NCBI GenBank assembly: GCA_045110515.1
Contig: JBGCGD010000030.1
Span: forward strand, 20,811 to 84,810
Length of the DNA: 64,000 bases
Reading direction: 5' to 3'
DNA from: Granulosicoccus sp045110515
Lineage (GTDB): Bacteria; Pseudomonadota; Gammaproteobacteria; Granulosicoccales; Granulosicoccaceae
Numbering within the stretch: position 1 is the stretch's first letter; every line of letters starts with the position of its first letter. A program made the translations under genes and the position numbers. Below, piece after piece: positions 24,701 through 33,950 of the stretch. The notes below the pieces were generated by a model. It saw only the letters and a program-made list of their open reading frames with translations. It was not told the DNA's origin and did no database searches.

Positions 24701-25189
24701 CTATTCATTTTCTGAGGTAAATATATTTAAGTCACCCTTATCGCTAAATCGAACAGCCCCAAAACTACCTTCAGGTGCCCCCAGCTTTCCTGTGAGCGAG
24801 TAGGCTATTGGCTGATTTGTGACTCCCTCTTTTCCCATGGCGTCAGCTCGAGCCAAAAGTTGGCGCACAACGCTGAACGCAGAGATGCTGACTGGCACAG
24901 TTAATACCGCGTCACTAAATCGTGGAATTTCGCCAGTTATATTGCTAACGCCACTGGCAAGGCCGCGACCATCAAGATCAAGCCGAACTGACATACCGTC
25001 GTACGCCAGTGGTGTTTCGTTAGGATTCTGCACACGAAGTTTTAATTCGAAGCGGACTTCTAATCCCTCACTAGGCAAGGCCTTCATTCCGACTACCTGC
25101 ACATTAGGTCTGTCGACGCCCGACAGAGTGGCACAGCCACTGAGCAAGGCGATGATAAAGGCTGTGAGGGGTAATAAATATCGATTCAT
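24701..25189 (-). CDS. LEA14-like (water stress and hypersensitive response domain) lipoprotein
   Basis: A 162-residue protein starting MNRYLLPLTAFIIALLSGC, a signal peptide ending in a lipobox (LSGC), so it should be acylated and anchored in the cell envelope. The mature part is an LEA type 2/WHy beta-sandwich (MKALPSEGLEVRFELKLRVQNPNETPLAYDGMSVRLDL split by strands; ITGEIPRFSDAVLTVPV). Bacterial members are small periplasmic lipoproteins without defined function. The ATG at 25189 is chosen because it begins the signal peptide. It ends 8 bp from the convergent SnoaL-like gene. Confidence 0.85.
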   Translation of the reverse strand: MNRYLLPLTAFIIALLSGCATLSGVDRPNVQVVGMKALPSEGLEVRFELKLRVQNPNETPLAYDGMSVRLDLDGRGLASGVSNITGEIPRFSDAVLTVPVSISAFSVVRQLLARADAMGKEGVTNQPIAYSLTGKLGAPEGSFGAVRFSDKGDLNIFTSENE

Positions 25190-25270
25190 ATCGTCTGAGA
25201 GTCCTTGTGTTGGTGGTAAGCCAACTCTTTCCACAGCTTTAGTGTACACAGTTATGAAAATAACAAACCA

Positions 25271-26218
25271 TCAAATCGGCGGAGCTGCTCGTTCAGTCAT
25301 CAACTCTCTGGCGGTGACTCTCTCCCGGTGAATCATATAGAGCCCAGCACCGATAATAATGGCTATGCCCATTTGGCTAAGTGCGTTAGGAAAATCGTGG
25401 AAAACCAGATAGCCGAATACGGTGGCCACCGGTAACTCAAAATACTGCAGTGGAGCCAAGGTGGCAGATGGTGCTAAGGACAGAGCGTAAGTCATCATCA
25501 TGTGGCTAACCGTTGCGAAGAATCCAGCACCAAAGAGCCATAGCCAAGCAAATCCTGTCGGCATTACAGGATCTAATAAATCTGAGCCGGTACCTTGCGC
25601 AAGCAGTAGCGCTGGTAGGCAAAATACACTAGCAACCAAACCGGTATGGAATTGCAAAGCAACCGGATGTAACTTGCGCGACAGACCTCGCGTCACAAGA
25701 ATGTAAAAAGCGAAGGCGACTGCGGTTCCCAGAGGAATCAGCGCAACGACGCCAAAGGCCGCAAAACTGGGTTGAATCACGAACAGGACTCCGACGAATC
25801 CAACCATGCACGCCGAGATACGGCGTGGTCCGACGTCCTCATCTAAGTAGAATTTACCGAACAACAAAACAATGAAAGGCGCTATGAATACAATGGCTAG
25901 TGCATCGGCAAGCGGCATTACACGGATCGCCGCGATGAAACAAAAGGTTGCAAACAGCAAAAATAAGGACCGCGCTATGAGTGGCAGCCATAACGCACGC
26001 GGCACGTGTAAAGACAGCCCCATGACTTTTATAAACGGTGCCATAAGCGCACACTGAATGGTAAAGCGCGCAGCGGTAATCTGCCCTACGGGTATACTGG
26101 AGGACGCAAGTTTGGCTGCTACGTCCAGCAAGGGTGCGGTTACGCAAAAACCAAGCATCAGCACAACACCTACGAGAATGTTGTCAGTGGATGGAGCCGA
26201 AGATGCCGTGTTTGTCAT
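25271..26218 (-). CDS. EamA-family (DMT superfamily) transporter
   Basis: A 315-residue integral membrane protein with ten hydrophobic segments in two EamA repeats. In the first: PVGQITAARFTIQCALMAPF and MPLADALAIVFIAPFIVLLF; in the second: LAPSATLAPLQYFELPVATVFGYLVF. Members export amino acids or other small metabolites; the substrate is not predictable. It lies in the same direction as and just upstream of the LEA14 lipoprotein gene (about 80 bp apart). Another EamA gene is found at 31658. Confidence 0.9.
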   Translation of the reverse strand: MTNTASSAPSTDNILVGVVLMLGFCVTAPLLDVAAKLASSSIPVGQITAARFTIQCALMAPFIKVMGLSLHVPRALWLPLIARSLFLLFATFCFIAAIRVMPLADALAIVFIAPFIVLLFGKFYLDEDVGPRRISACMVGFVGVLFVIQPSFAAFGVVALIPLGTAVAFAFYILVTRGLSRKLHPVALQFHTGLVASVFCLPALLLAQGTGSDLLDPVMPTGFAWLWLFGAGFFATVSHMMMTYALSLAPSATLAPLQYFELPVATVFGYLVFHDFPNALSQMGIAIIIGAGLYMIHRERVTARELMTERAAPPI

Positions 26219-26252
26219 GGTTCATAGCATAGCTTAATGGTTTTAAGCTAGC

Positions 26253-28595
26253 TCATTTAAAACTGTATATCGGACTTGTCCAGGCAACATGCCCGTCCTC
26301 CAATGTAATGCGTGCATAAATCACGCTATCGCCCTTCGCGGGAATCTTCACATCACGGCTTATTGATAGCTGTGTCTCGTTGAGTTGCTCGGGCAGACGT
26401 TGTATGACCAGTGCTTTATCTATGCCGCCACACGAAATTTCTGTACCGTCAATAGTGACATCTGCTAACGCTACGTTCATAACACCCTGATTCGTTTTAA
26501 CGTCTATTGAAGAATCCGCGGATTCGTTCTCTACCCATAGATCAATAGATTGTGCGCCACCTGTGGTAACGCTGGTCCATTCCAAACACGTCGCAGAAGT
26601 AAGCTTCGGCTGCCGATCAGGGTTGTAGAAATTAGTCGCTGTTATTCTGACAATGGTGGCGCCCGTCAAGTTAGCTGAGGCCGTCCATTTGACCAAGCGC
26701 TGACGGCCTCGAGTTTCCTGCCCCTTGCAACTTATTCGATAGCGCGCACCCAGATCGGATTCTGAATACGGACGCATACACTCTATTCGTTTGGTTCCAT
26801 CGTAGAGTTCAATTTTTTCAATCGGCGCGTGCGCTAGGACATCCAAACTGAACGTAGCAGTCGCTTGATCGGTTTGAACGATGTCGCCCATCATTGCAGT
26901 ATCACTAAGCGTATGCTCATCATTGCCCAATGAGGGATTCCTGAAGAAGATCTTAGCGGGCTGTCCGTAATTCATCTGTGCTGCCAGATACAATCGACAA
27001 CCCGTGGTGGCGTAATGGTGTCTTCTACGAAACTCTTTGAACAAACTATCGCGCGTCAATTCAGGTAGTAGGTGACAAGTCAGACCGCCGTAGGAGCCGA
27101 ATTTGGCATCACCAGGGTAAGACGCGCCAGGTCGCCCCTTGTGGCCATCGGAGCCTGCAACGATACCAATGCGATAACCCATCGCTAAAGCGTCATGAAC
27201 AATCCAATCGAAGGTCCCCCAACTGGAATGTACTTCCACTGAAGGTTCAACGCGGGCATCGTGCGCATAGGTCACATCAGCGAATCGACCACCGACATGC
27301 GGTACGACAAGCACGTCCTCTCCTTCCAGAGCCTCGAACAGTTCCGTGACATCGTGACAATCAGTTTCCGGCCGGGTTTTATCTTGGATGATTGCACGTG
27401 AAGATCGATATATAGGGCGTCCTTCCGTTCGGTACCATACGTTGTGATCACCGCCTAATCCTGTGTTTCCAGACCATTCATATCCTGGCAATGCTAAAAA
27501 TATTCCTTCTTCGTTAAATTCGGCCGTCAGACTATTTATCTCCGACCAGAAGTCATCGGTAATTTGAAAATCATTACCTTGATGTCCTGTGATATCGACA
27601 AAAGATCGATATTTCCCGAAAAAGAAATAATCCCGTGCAGACCCTGAGCCGATGGTTTCCCCGGATTGACCATGCATATCTGACCAATAGTGACTAAAGG
27701 GCGAACTGCTCTTGATACGTAAAGGGTTTGAGCGAGCAACAACTGCATCGTCTATAAGTACGTCAATGTGGTAGTCGCCCTCTTCGTCTATTACTAAATC
27801 GTCCAGCACGATTGAAAAATCGCCGCTATTGAAAGTGGCTTTTTCCGGTAGACCTTTTATCGGGTTGTTAGCTTTCAAGGACACGACGCCAGTAAACTGA
27901 TCAGACGGATTTCCCCAACGATCTTCAGGCTTAACGATAAACCGAAAAGGTTGTCCGACTTGCCGTAATGTGGGCAAGAGCGCTTTCCACACGGATGCCT
28001 TACCCGGTACGATAGTGATGAATGGTTGTTTATCCTCTTCCAACGGTGTGTAATCGACCGTTGCGAAAGCATCAACCGTTATTCGGAATTGATGTTCAGC
28101 CTCTATATGTGTTTGAGTGCGAACACCGGGAGACCCTTGTCGTTGGTCACCCACACGAAACGTAATTTCATCTCCCGGTTTAAGAAACTCCTTACATAGA
28201 ACCGTGATGCTATGCCCCCATGGCCTCAAGTTTCGCTTGTAGCTAATATCGACTTCAATCAACGCATTGTTGGACGTCTCGACCGTTAAGTAACCAGGTG
28301 CTGTGGGGTCGTCCATTTGTAATGGGGTCATGTCCGAATGGGTACGGAACGCAAGCTTTACCCCACCCTGATCATCAATACCAAATTTTCCCGCTGTATA
28401 GATCAGGGTATAACTTTGCCACGAGCCGGCTTCGACGGGCTGCTGCGGAGTCACACTGGCAGAGCCCATTAAATCTCGACGGTAATCATGATTTGGCATT
28501 ACATACTCGCCCGTATATAGAAAATTCCTTACAAGATTATAGGAAACTTGCTTCTCATACCTGCGCTCGTCGATTCTAGGGCATGGCGACATCAC
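26253..28595 (-). CDS. DUF3604 protein (PHP-like metal-dependent family)
   Basis: A 780-residue protein (748 if it starts at the ATG at 28499, MPNHDYRRDLMG). An N-terminal beta-rich part is followed from about residue 320 by the DUF3604 core with PHP-like metal motifs: SDMHGQSG, ITGHQGNDF, LPGYEWSG, VVPHVGG, EVHSSWGTFDW and GIVAGSDGHKG. The spaced His/Asp/Glu residues suggest a metal-dependent hydrolase, but no member is well characterised. No signal peptide is evident. It is divergently arranged from copA. Both possible starts have weak ribosome sites, so the N-terminus is uncertain. Confidence 0.82.
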   Translation of the reverse strand: MMSPCPRIDERRYEKQVSYNLVRNFLYTGEYVMPNHDYRRDLMGSASVTPQQPVEAGSWQSYTLIYTAGKFGIDDQGGVKLAFRTHSDMTPLQMDDPTAPGYLTVETSNNALIEVDISYKRNLRPWGHSITVLCKEFLKPGDEITFRVGDQRQGSPGVRTQTHIEAEHQFRITVDAFATVDYTPLEEDKQPFITIVPGKASVWKALLPTLRQVGQPFRFIVKPEDRWGNPSDQFTGVVSLKANNPIKGLPEKATFNSGDFSIVLDDLVIDEEGDYHIDVLIDDAVVARSNPLRIKSSSPFSHYWSDMHGQSGETIGSGSARDYFFFGKYRSFVDITGHQGNDFQITDDFWSEINSLTAEFNEEGIFLALPGYEWSGNTGLGGDHNVWYRTEGRPIYRSSRAIIQDKTRPETDCHDVTELFEALEGEDVLVVPHVGGRFADVTYAHDARVEPSVEVHSSWGTFDWIVHDALAMGYRIGIVAGSDGHKGRPGASYPGDAKFGSYGGLTCHLLPELTRDSLFKEFRRRHHYATTGCRLYLAAQMNYGQPAKIFFRNPSLGNDEHTLSDTAMMGDIVQTDQATATFSLDVLAHAPIEKIELYDGTKRIECMRPYSESDLGARYRISCKGQETRGRQRLVKWTASANLTGATIVRITATNFYNPDRQPKLTSATCLEWTSVTTGGAQSIDLWVENESADSSIDVKTNQGVMNVALADVTIDGTEISCGGIDKALVIQRLPEQLNETQLSISRDVKIPAKGDSVIYARITLEDGHVAWTSPIYSFK

Positions 28596-28662
28596 TTCCG
28601 GTGCTTAACGAGCGTTTTTTATACTCGGGCAAGCCTGATTCATGGCTTTTAAGCTATATTAG

Positions 28663-28697
28663 TTGACATTCCAGTCACTGGAACCTCCATCATAAAT
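28663..28697 (+). promoter_or_regulatory. CueR-type promoter/operator of copA
   Basis: TTGACA (28663-28668) is immediately followed by the perfect palindrome TTCCAGT-C-ACTGGAA (28669-28683), as in CueR-regulated copper promoters. The -10 is then CATCAT at 28688 with a 19-bp spacer, or CATAAA at 28691; the over-long spacer is normal for MerR-family activators, which twist the DNA. It lies about 33 bp upstream of copA. Confidence 0.8.
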
Positions 28698-28729
28698 CAT
28701 GTAGAGGTGGTTATTCGATAGGAAGTGCC

Positions 28730-31192
28730 ATGCAGTCGTCCAAGACGCTAACAATACCGATAGAGGGAATGAACTGCGCATCCTGCGTCTCTCGAGTGGA
28801 GAAGGCAGTATTGGCGGTGGATGGTGTTACAGACGCGTCCGTTAATCTGGCTCAGGAATCTGCAACCGTTAGCCTTGTGGAGACCAACGCTTTATCGCCT
28901 GTAATAGCAGCCCTGTCTGATGCTGGCTATCCGGCCAGAACCCAATCGGTGGTGCTCGATGTTCAGGGTATGAGCTGTGCATCGTGTGTGGGTCGAATTG
29001 AGAAGACCTTGCTCAACATTGATGGCGTGACCGCCGCCAGCGCTAATTTGGCGACAGGCACGGCTGATGTACGTTTTACCGGAACAACACTCAATACCTC
29101 GGCTATAGCGGGAATCTTAACAGACGCAGGTTACGCATCCAGTGTCCGCGATGAGCAGTCTGGACGAAATTCCGATCATCGCGCTGATCAGATAGCGCAG
29201 CTCAAACGCTCCACTCTTATAGCAGCAGTCTTTGCTATTCCAGTTTTTATCATTGAAATGGGATCGCACCTGTTCCCGGCCTTTCGGGAATTGATCGGTA
29301 CTGCCTTAGGTACAACAAACAGCCACTATGTACAGTTTTTACTCACCTCCGTAGTACTGTTTGGACCGGGTTTACAGTTTTACCGCACAGGCTTTCCTGC
29401 CCTCTTTCGCGGTGCACCCACAATGAACTCATTGGTTGCCTTAGGGACGTCCGCAGCATATGCGTTTTCTGTGGTTTCAACGTTTGCCCCGAGTTTACTA
29501 CCCGGAGGTACGGCAAACATCTACTACGAAGCGGCTGCTGTTATCGTGGTGTTGATTCTCTTTGGCCGTTACCTAGAGGCACGTGCAAAGGGTCGCACCG
29601 GGAGCGCAATTCAGAAACTGATTGGCTTGCAAGCAAAAACAGGACGAGTCGAACGTGACGATGTCATCATTGATTTAGAAATAGATCAGATTGTTCAAGG
29701 AGACAATATTCATGTTCGGCCCGGTGAAAAATTCCCCGTCGATGGAATCGTGTTAGCGGGCCAATCCTTCGTCGACGAGAGCATGATCACCGGCGAACCC
29801 ATTCCTGTTGAGAAACAAGCAGACGCGCGCGTCAGTGGTGGCACTATCAATGGAACAGGCTCGCTAACTTACCGCGCTACCGCTGTTGGTAAGGACACAC
29901 TGCTGGCTCAAATTGTCACGATGGTGGAACAAGCACAAGGGGCGAAGCTCCCTATACAGGGTCTGGTTGATCAAATTAGTGCCTGGTTTGTGCCTGTGGT
30001 CATTCTTATCGCATTTATCACGATGGCCGTCTGGTTTGCGTTTGGCCCAGAACCCTCACTGAGCTATGCACTGGTAGCGGGTGTTGCTGTGTTGATCATT
30101 GCCTGCCCCTGTGCAATGGGGTTAGCGACCCCCACCTCCATCATGGTCGGCACAGGCACAGCTGCGTCAATGGGTGTGCTGTTTCGTCAAGGTGATGCCC
30201 TGCAACGACTTCAAGGCGTGGATACGATTGCATTCGACAAAACAGGGACACTGACACAGGGTGCTCCTGAATTAACTCATTTCGAATTAGCCAATGGATT
30301 CTCAGAGGAAGACGTCTTGGTTCTGATTGCCTCAGTCGAGGCTTTATCGGAACATCCGATTAGCGATGCCATAGTCAGGGCTGCAACCGCTAGAGACTTA
30401 CCCATTCGGGAAACCGAAAATTTCTCATCACACACCGGCTACGGTGTTCAGGCGCTTGTCGGTGGTCGTGACGTACTGATCGGCGCCGATCGTTTGATGA
30501 GTCGAGAAAACATCCCGACGGGTCAAATGTTGGAAAAAGGAGAAGCGCTCGCTAAGCGAGGCATTACGCCTCTTTATGCCACTATTGATGGTCAGCTTGC
30601 AGCAGTCATCGGTGTTACAGATCCAATAAAAGAAGGCGCTGTTACAGCCGTTAGAACGCTTCAGAAAATGGGCCTGACACCGGTAATGATTACAGGCGAC
30701 AACGCGCTCACAGCACGAAATATAGCCGATGAATTAGGCATTGATCGCGTCATTGCAGGCGTTCTGCCTGGTGGGAAGGTCAACACAGTTCAAGACCTAC
30801 AAACAAACGGGCAACGCGTTGCTTTTGTTGGTGATGGTATTAACGATGCACCAGCACTTGCAACCGCAGATGTAGGTATTGCTATTGGCACTGGGACCGA
30901 CGTCGCCATAGAAGCCGCCGATGTAGTGCTGATGTCGGGTAACCTGAAAGGGGTCGTTAGCGCTATCAATGTCAGTCAGCAAACAATCCGAAATATTAAG
31001 CAAAATTTATTTTGGGCCTTTGCTTACAACATCCTACTGATACCCATCGCAGCCGGAGTTCTGTATCCGTTTTACGGCATCGTTTTATCGCCGATGTTGG
31101 CAGCAGCTGCCATGTCTTTATCCAGTATTTTCGTTTTGGCAAATGCGTTAAGACTTCGATGGATTGATACGCGAGTAGAATCGATACCATGA
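28730..31192 (+). CDS. copA: Cu(I)-exporting P1B-type ATPase
   Basis: An 820-residue copper pump. Two N-terminal heavy-metal domains each carry GMxCASC (first pair Cys16/Cys19, second near 83/86), followed by eight membrane helices. The CPC ion-binding motif is at residues 459-461 (IIACPCAMGLATP), the phosphorylated Asp503 lies in DKTGTLT, and HP (SEHPISDA) and GDGINDAPAL complete the P-type set. It moves Cu(I) from cytoplasm to periplasm. AGGAAG precedes the ATG, a CueR-type operator sits upstream, and the cueR gene overlaps its stop by 4 bp, so pump and sensor are cotranscribed. The family identification is secure. Confidence 0.97.
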   Translation: MQSSKTLTIPIEGMNCASCVSRVEKAVLAVDGVTDASVNLAQESATVSLVETNALSPVIAALSDAGYPARTQSVVLDVQGMSCASCVGRIEKTLLNIDGVTAASANLATGTADVRFTGTTLNTSAIAGILTDAGYASSVRDEQSGRNSDHRADQIAQLKRSTLIAAVFAIPVFIIEMGSHLFPAFRELIGTALGTTNSHYVQFLLTSVVLFGPGLQFYRTGFPALFRGAPTMNSLVALGTSAAYAFSVVSTFAPSLLPGGTANIYYEAAAVIVVLILFGRYLEARAKGRTGSAIQKLIGLQAKTGRVERDDVIIDLEIDQIVQGDNIHVRPGEKFPVDGIVLAGQSFVDESMITGEPIPVEKQADARVSGGTINGTGSLTYRATAVGKDTLLAQIVTMVEQAQGAKLPIQGLVDQISAWFVPVVILIAFITMAVWFAFGPEPSLSYALVAGVAVLIIACPCAMGLATPTSIMVGTGTAASMGVLFRQGDALQRLQGVDTIAFDKTGTLTQGAPELTHFELANGFSEEDVLVLIASVEALSEHPISDAIVRAATARDLPIRETENFSSHTGYGVQALVGGRDVLIGADRLMSRENIPTGQMLEKGEALAKRGITPLYATIDGQLAAVIGVTDPIKEGAVTAVRTLQKMGLTPVMITGDNALTARNIADELGIDRVIAGVLPGGKVNTVQDLQTNGQRVAFVGDGINDAPALATADVGIAIGTGTDVAIEAADVVLMSGNLKGVVSAINVSQQTIRNIKQNLFWAFAYNILLIPIAAGVLYPFYGIVLSPMLAAAAMSLSSIFVLANALRLRWIDTRVESIP

Positions 31193-31590
31193 ATATCAAA
31201 CAAGCGGCACAAGAGTCAGGGTTGCCGGTAAAAACGATTCGCTATTACGATGATATCGGTCTTATCAATCCACCCAGAGATCATAACGGCTATCGTGATT
31301 TTCGTGATAACGACCTGCACAAACTCACCTTTGTTGCCCAGGCTCGCTCTTTGGGTTTTACCATAGAGGATTGCCGCACCTTACTAGCACTCTATGAGGA
31401 CGATGCGCGTGAAAGTGCGGACGTTAAGCGTATTGCGAAGCAACACCTATTTGAAATAAAAGCGAAAATTGCCAAGCTCAATACCATGAGCGATACCTTG
31501 TCACATCTCATTAATGAATGTGCGGGGGATTCTCGACCAGACTGCCCTATTCTGGATAATTTTGGCAAACGAGATTCTGACTTAAATTGA
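31189..31590 (+). CDS. cueR: Cu(I)-responsive MerR-family regulator
   Basis: A 133-residue MerR protein. The N-terminal winged helix reads IKQAAQESGLPVKTIRYYDDIGL; a coiled-coil dimer helix follows, and the C-terminal loop has CAGDSRPDC (two Cys seven apart then PIL), the Cu(I)-binding loop of CueR. It should activate copA through the palindrome at 28669-28683. Its ATG overlaps copA's TGA (ATGA), so the regulator autoamplifies with its target, unlike E. coli where the genes are unlinked. Length matches CueR (about 135). Confidence 0.95.
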   Translation: MNIKQAAQESGLPVKTIRYYDDIGLINPPRDHNGYRDFRDNDLHKLTFVAQARSLGFTIEDCRTLLALYEDDARESADVKRIAKQHLFEIKAKIAKLNTMSDTLSHLINECAGDSRPDCPILDNFGKRDSDLN

Positions 31591-31640
31591 ACCTTCGTTA
31601 CTGATTCATAAATCGCGCGTCCCGTTTGATTTTCACCCAA

Positions 31641-31655
31641 GGCAGGTATACTGCC
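31641..31655 (+). promoter_or_regulatory. Small hairpin over the ribosome site of the EamA gene
   Basis: GGCAG-GTATA-CTGCC forms a perfect 5-bp stem that ends two bases before the ATG at 31658 and includes the only AGG-like ribosome site. It could lower translation or simply be chance. Structure is visible; function is not. Confidence 0.3.
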
Positions 31656-31657
31656 TC

Positions 31658-32536
31658 ATGAGTAGCAATCAGAAACCGTTTTCCGACATTTCCCGAGGCA
31701 TCTTTTGGATGCTAATGACGGGCTTTTGCTTTGTCAGCGTCACGATTGTTGTGCGATACATCGGAACACGAATTCCGGCGCCTCAGGCGGCGTTTATTCG
31801 TTACGCATTAGGCACCTTGCTCATGCTGCCTGTCATTATTCAACTGCTTAAGGGAACCGAAAAAATACATTCCTGGCGCGTGATGTTGTGTCGAGGAGTT
31901 TTACACGGCATCGGTGTGATTTTTTGGTTTTACGCCATGGCACGTATACCTATTGCAGAAGTCACCGCACTCGGTTATCTCACCCCCGTACTTATTACCG
32001 TAGGTGCTGCCCTATTTCTGGGTGAGAAATTGCACATACGAAGAATCCTTGCCGTCGTCTTCGGACTGCTAGGCGTCATGATTATTCTTCGACCTGGTTT
32101 TAGTGGGGTTTCTAGCGGTCAAATTGCACAGCTCATGGCAGCCCCTCTGTTTGCAGCCTCTATGCTTATGACCAAAAAAATGACATCGACAGAAAGCTTA
32201 TCGGTCATTGTTACCGGACTATCGATAGTGTGCACGTTAACGATGCTCCTACCCGCCCTAGCCCACTGGGTCACACCCAATGTGACTGAGGTTCTATTGC
32301 TTGCGCTGACGGCAATATTAGCGACAGTCGGTCACTACACCATGACAAAAGCATTTCACTTAGCACCGCTATCGGTTCTTCAGCCGGTAAGCTTCCTACA
32401 ATTACTGTGGGCCATACTTTTCGGCGCACTGTTGTTCAGCGAATCAATTGATATCTACGTGTTTATAGGAGGTGCCATATTGGTCGTCTCTACCAGCTAT
32501 ATCGCGCATAGAGAATCGGTCGCAAATCGTAGCTAA
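31658..32536 (+). CDS. EamA-family (DMT superfamily) transporter
   Basis: A 292-residue ten-helix membrane protein with two EamA repeats (PAPQAAFIRYALGTLLMLPV, PIAEVTALGYLTPVLITVGA; LAPLSVLQPVSFLQLLWAIL). It resembles the RhtA/YdcZ-like metabolite exporters; substrate unknown. It follows cueR by 67 bp in the same direction but has no obvious link to copper. It shares fold but little detailed sequence with the transporter at 25271. Confidence 0.9.
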   Translation: MSSNQKPFSDISRGIFWMLMTGFCFVSVTIVVRYIGTRIPAPQAAFIRYALGTLLMLPVIIQLLKGTEKIHSWRVMLCRGVLHGIGVIFWFYAMARIPIAEVTALGYLTPVLITVGAALFLGEKLHIRRILAVVFGLLGVMIILRPGFSGVSSGQIAQLMAAPLFAASMLMTKKMTSTESLSVIVTGLSIVCTLTMLLPALAHWVTPNVTEVLLLALTAILATVGHYTMTKAFHLAPLSVLQPVSFLQLLWAILFGALLFSESIDIYVFIGGAILVVSTSYIAHRESVANRS

Positions 32537-32681
32537 CTTCTTGTCCTACACCTATGGTGCCGCGGCCCTACATACATTGATCGTTCATTAAGCTAGCTAA
32601 TTTCGAGAATTGGTCAATTCAGGTCATTGGTTCTCGTCAACATACATAAAATACTGGGACTATCCAAGTCTATGTATTTGC

Positions 32682-33251
32682 TTAACTGATATCGGCTTTT
32701 CCATCAAAGTACAGAGCCAGCTCCGGTGCTTGAAGAATGGATATATTGTTCTGGTTTGCGTACTTTCTTGCAGCATCCGACATTACGCCAAGTGCAACGA
32801 ATAAGTATTCGGTCGCTTCAACCTTCTCTCCCTCAGCCACCATCTTTTCTAGCGGGTCAATCCCCGTGTTGGCCGCCTTAAAGCGTTTTGTATTGATGAG
32901 AATGCTGCGATTTCCGCGGACGAGCAGCAAGTTGGCTGCTTGCCCTTTGTAAGTTTCCGAATCAAATCTTGCTTCGACATACGGCTCGGCTATTTTCTCC
33001 GCAATTTGGATAGGGCGCATCTTCTGCACCTGGTCCGCAACTTCTATGACCCTTTTCTGACTGGGAAGTTGCGCTTGCTTGTAAGCAGAGTAAGTCGCGA
33101 TGCCGAAAAACGGCAGCGAGGTGAAAATACCGAGAATAACGTATTGTCCATTGGCAATAGCGGCACTAATCAGAACAAAAAACACCCCTATTAAGACGCT
33201 GTACCACCAAGGTGAGCGAAGCAACACGGCAAATAAAGAATTTTTTAACAT
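32682..33251 (-). CDS. Membrane-anchored Mrr/NERD-like restriction-endonuclease-fold protein
   Basis: A 189-residue protein with two N-terminal membrane helices (WWYSVLIGVFFVLISAAIA, YVILGIFTSLPFFGIATY) and a soluble domain of about 110 residues with an Mrr_cat-like pattern: LLLVRGNRSILINTKRF, AANTGIDPLEKMV, then FVALGVMSDAARKYANQNNISIL. In true Mrr nucleases the strand before Lys carries an acidic or Gln residue (ExK/QxK); here it reads NTK, so catalysis is doubtful. It may be a sensor or a degenerate anti-phage component. Alone on the minus strand between unrelated genes. Confidence 0.55.
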   Translation of the reverse strand: MLKNSLFAVLLRSPWWYSVLIGVFFVLISAAIANGQYVILGIFTSLPFFGIATYSAYKQAQLPSQKRVIEVADQVQKMRPIQIAEKIAEPYVEARFDSETYKGQAANLLLVRGNRSILINTKRFKAANTGIDPLEKMVAEGEKVEATEYLFVALGVMSDAARKYANQNNISILQAPELALYFDGKADIS

Positions 33252-33306
33252 TATCTAAGCGGTTTAATGAATGATCCGCTCAATTTTACCCTACAAAGAG
33301 TCACAT

Positions 33307-33852
33307 TTAATCTCGGAGCCGTCCAGCAATTAATCGAAGCAAAAATGATTCTCTCTCTATCGAGAGTCCCTTTTTAGGGCTGCTTGCGCTGACTTTTTCA
33401 TTGTGTGCGATGGCGCTGTCAATGTTAACCCAAAGTGGTTTCATGCCATTGCTGATTTCATATGATTCCAACGAAGTCTCACCTAATTCAGCGTCAATAT
33501 CGCAGACGAAACATAAAGATTTGATATAGATAATATCTGCATCGTCTTTGTACCAAGGACGATACTCATCGTACCGGCCAAATTCAACGATATTGCGAAC
33601 CGATCTCGCTCCAGTTTCCTCCTTCATCTCGCGTATTAAACCGGCTTCGTTATCTTCCCCTTTATCGATTCCACCACCGGGCAAGCTGTAGTCATCATAA
33701 CGCTCTGTATACAACAACAAGATGTCATCGCCCCGCAAGACGATCCCCCTCGCCGCCAGTCTCTCAACGATAGTTAACCCACTGTCTTCACGAATATCGG
33801 AGACAGACAAGTCCGGGTGGAAAGCAGTTTTTAGAAGCTGCATAATGAGCAT
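33307..33852 (-). CDS. NUDIX hydrolase
   Basis: A 181-residue protein with a complete Nudix box: GGGIDKGEDNEAGLIREMKE followed by ETG, matching Gx5Ex7REUxEExGU. NUDIX enzymes hydrolyse nucleoside diphosphates linked to another moiety, needing Mg. The extended C-terminus gives no substrate clue. Two close ATGs (33852 and 33843) are possible starts and neither has a clear ribosome site. Confidence 0.88.
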   Translation of the reverse strand: MLIMQLLKTAFHPDLSVSDIREDSGLTIVERLAARGIVLRGDDILLLYTERYDDYSLPGGGIDKGEDNEAGLIREMKEETGARSVRNIVEFGRYDEYRPWYKDDADIIYIKSLCFVCDIDAELGETSLESYEISNGMKPLWVNIDSAIAHNEKVSASSPKKGLSIERESFLLRLIAGRLRD

Positions 33853-33950
33853 ATGAAATAGGAGATGAGGGGCATTTTAGTCCCGAACCACAGGAAAATC
33901 TCTAAGTAGCGGTTAGAATAGCCTCAGAGACAATAAACGAGGCCGAAACC

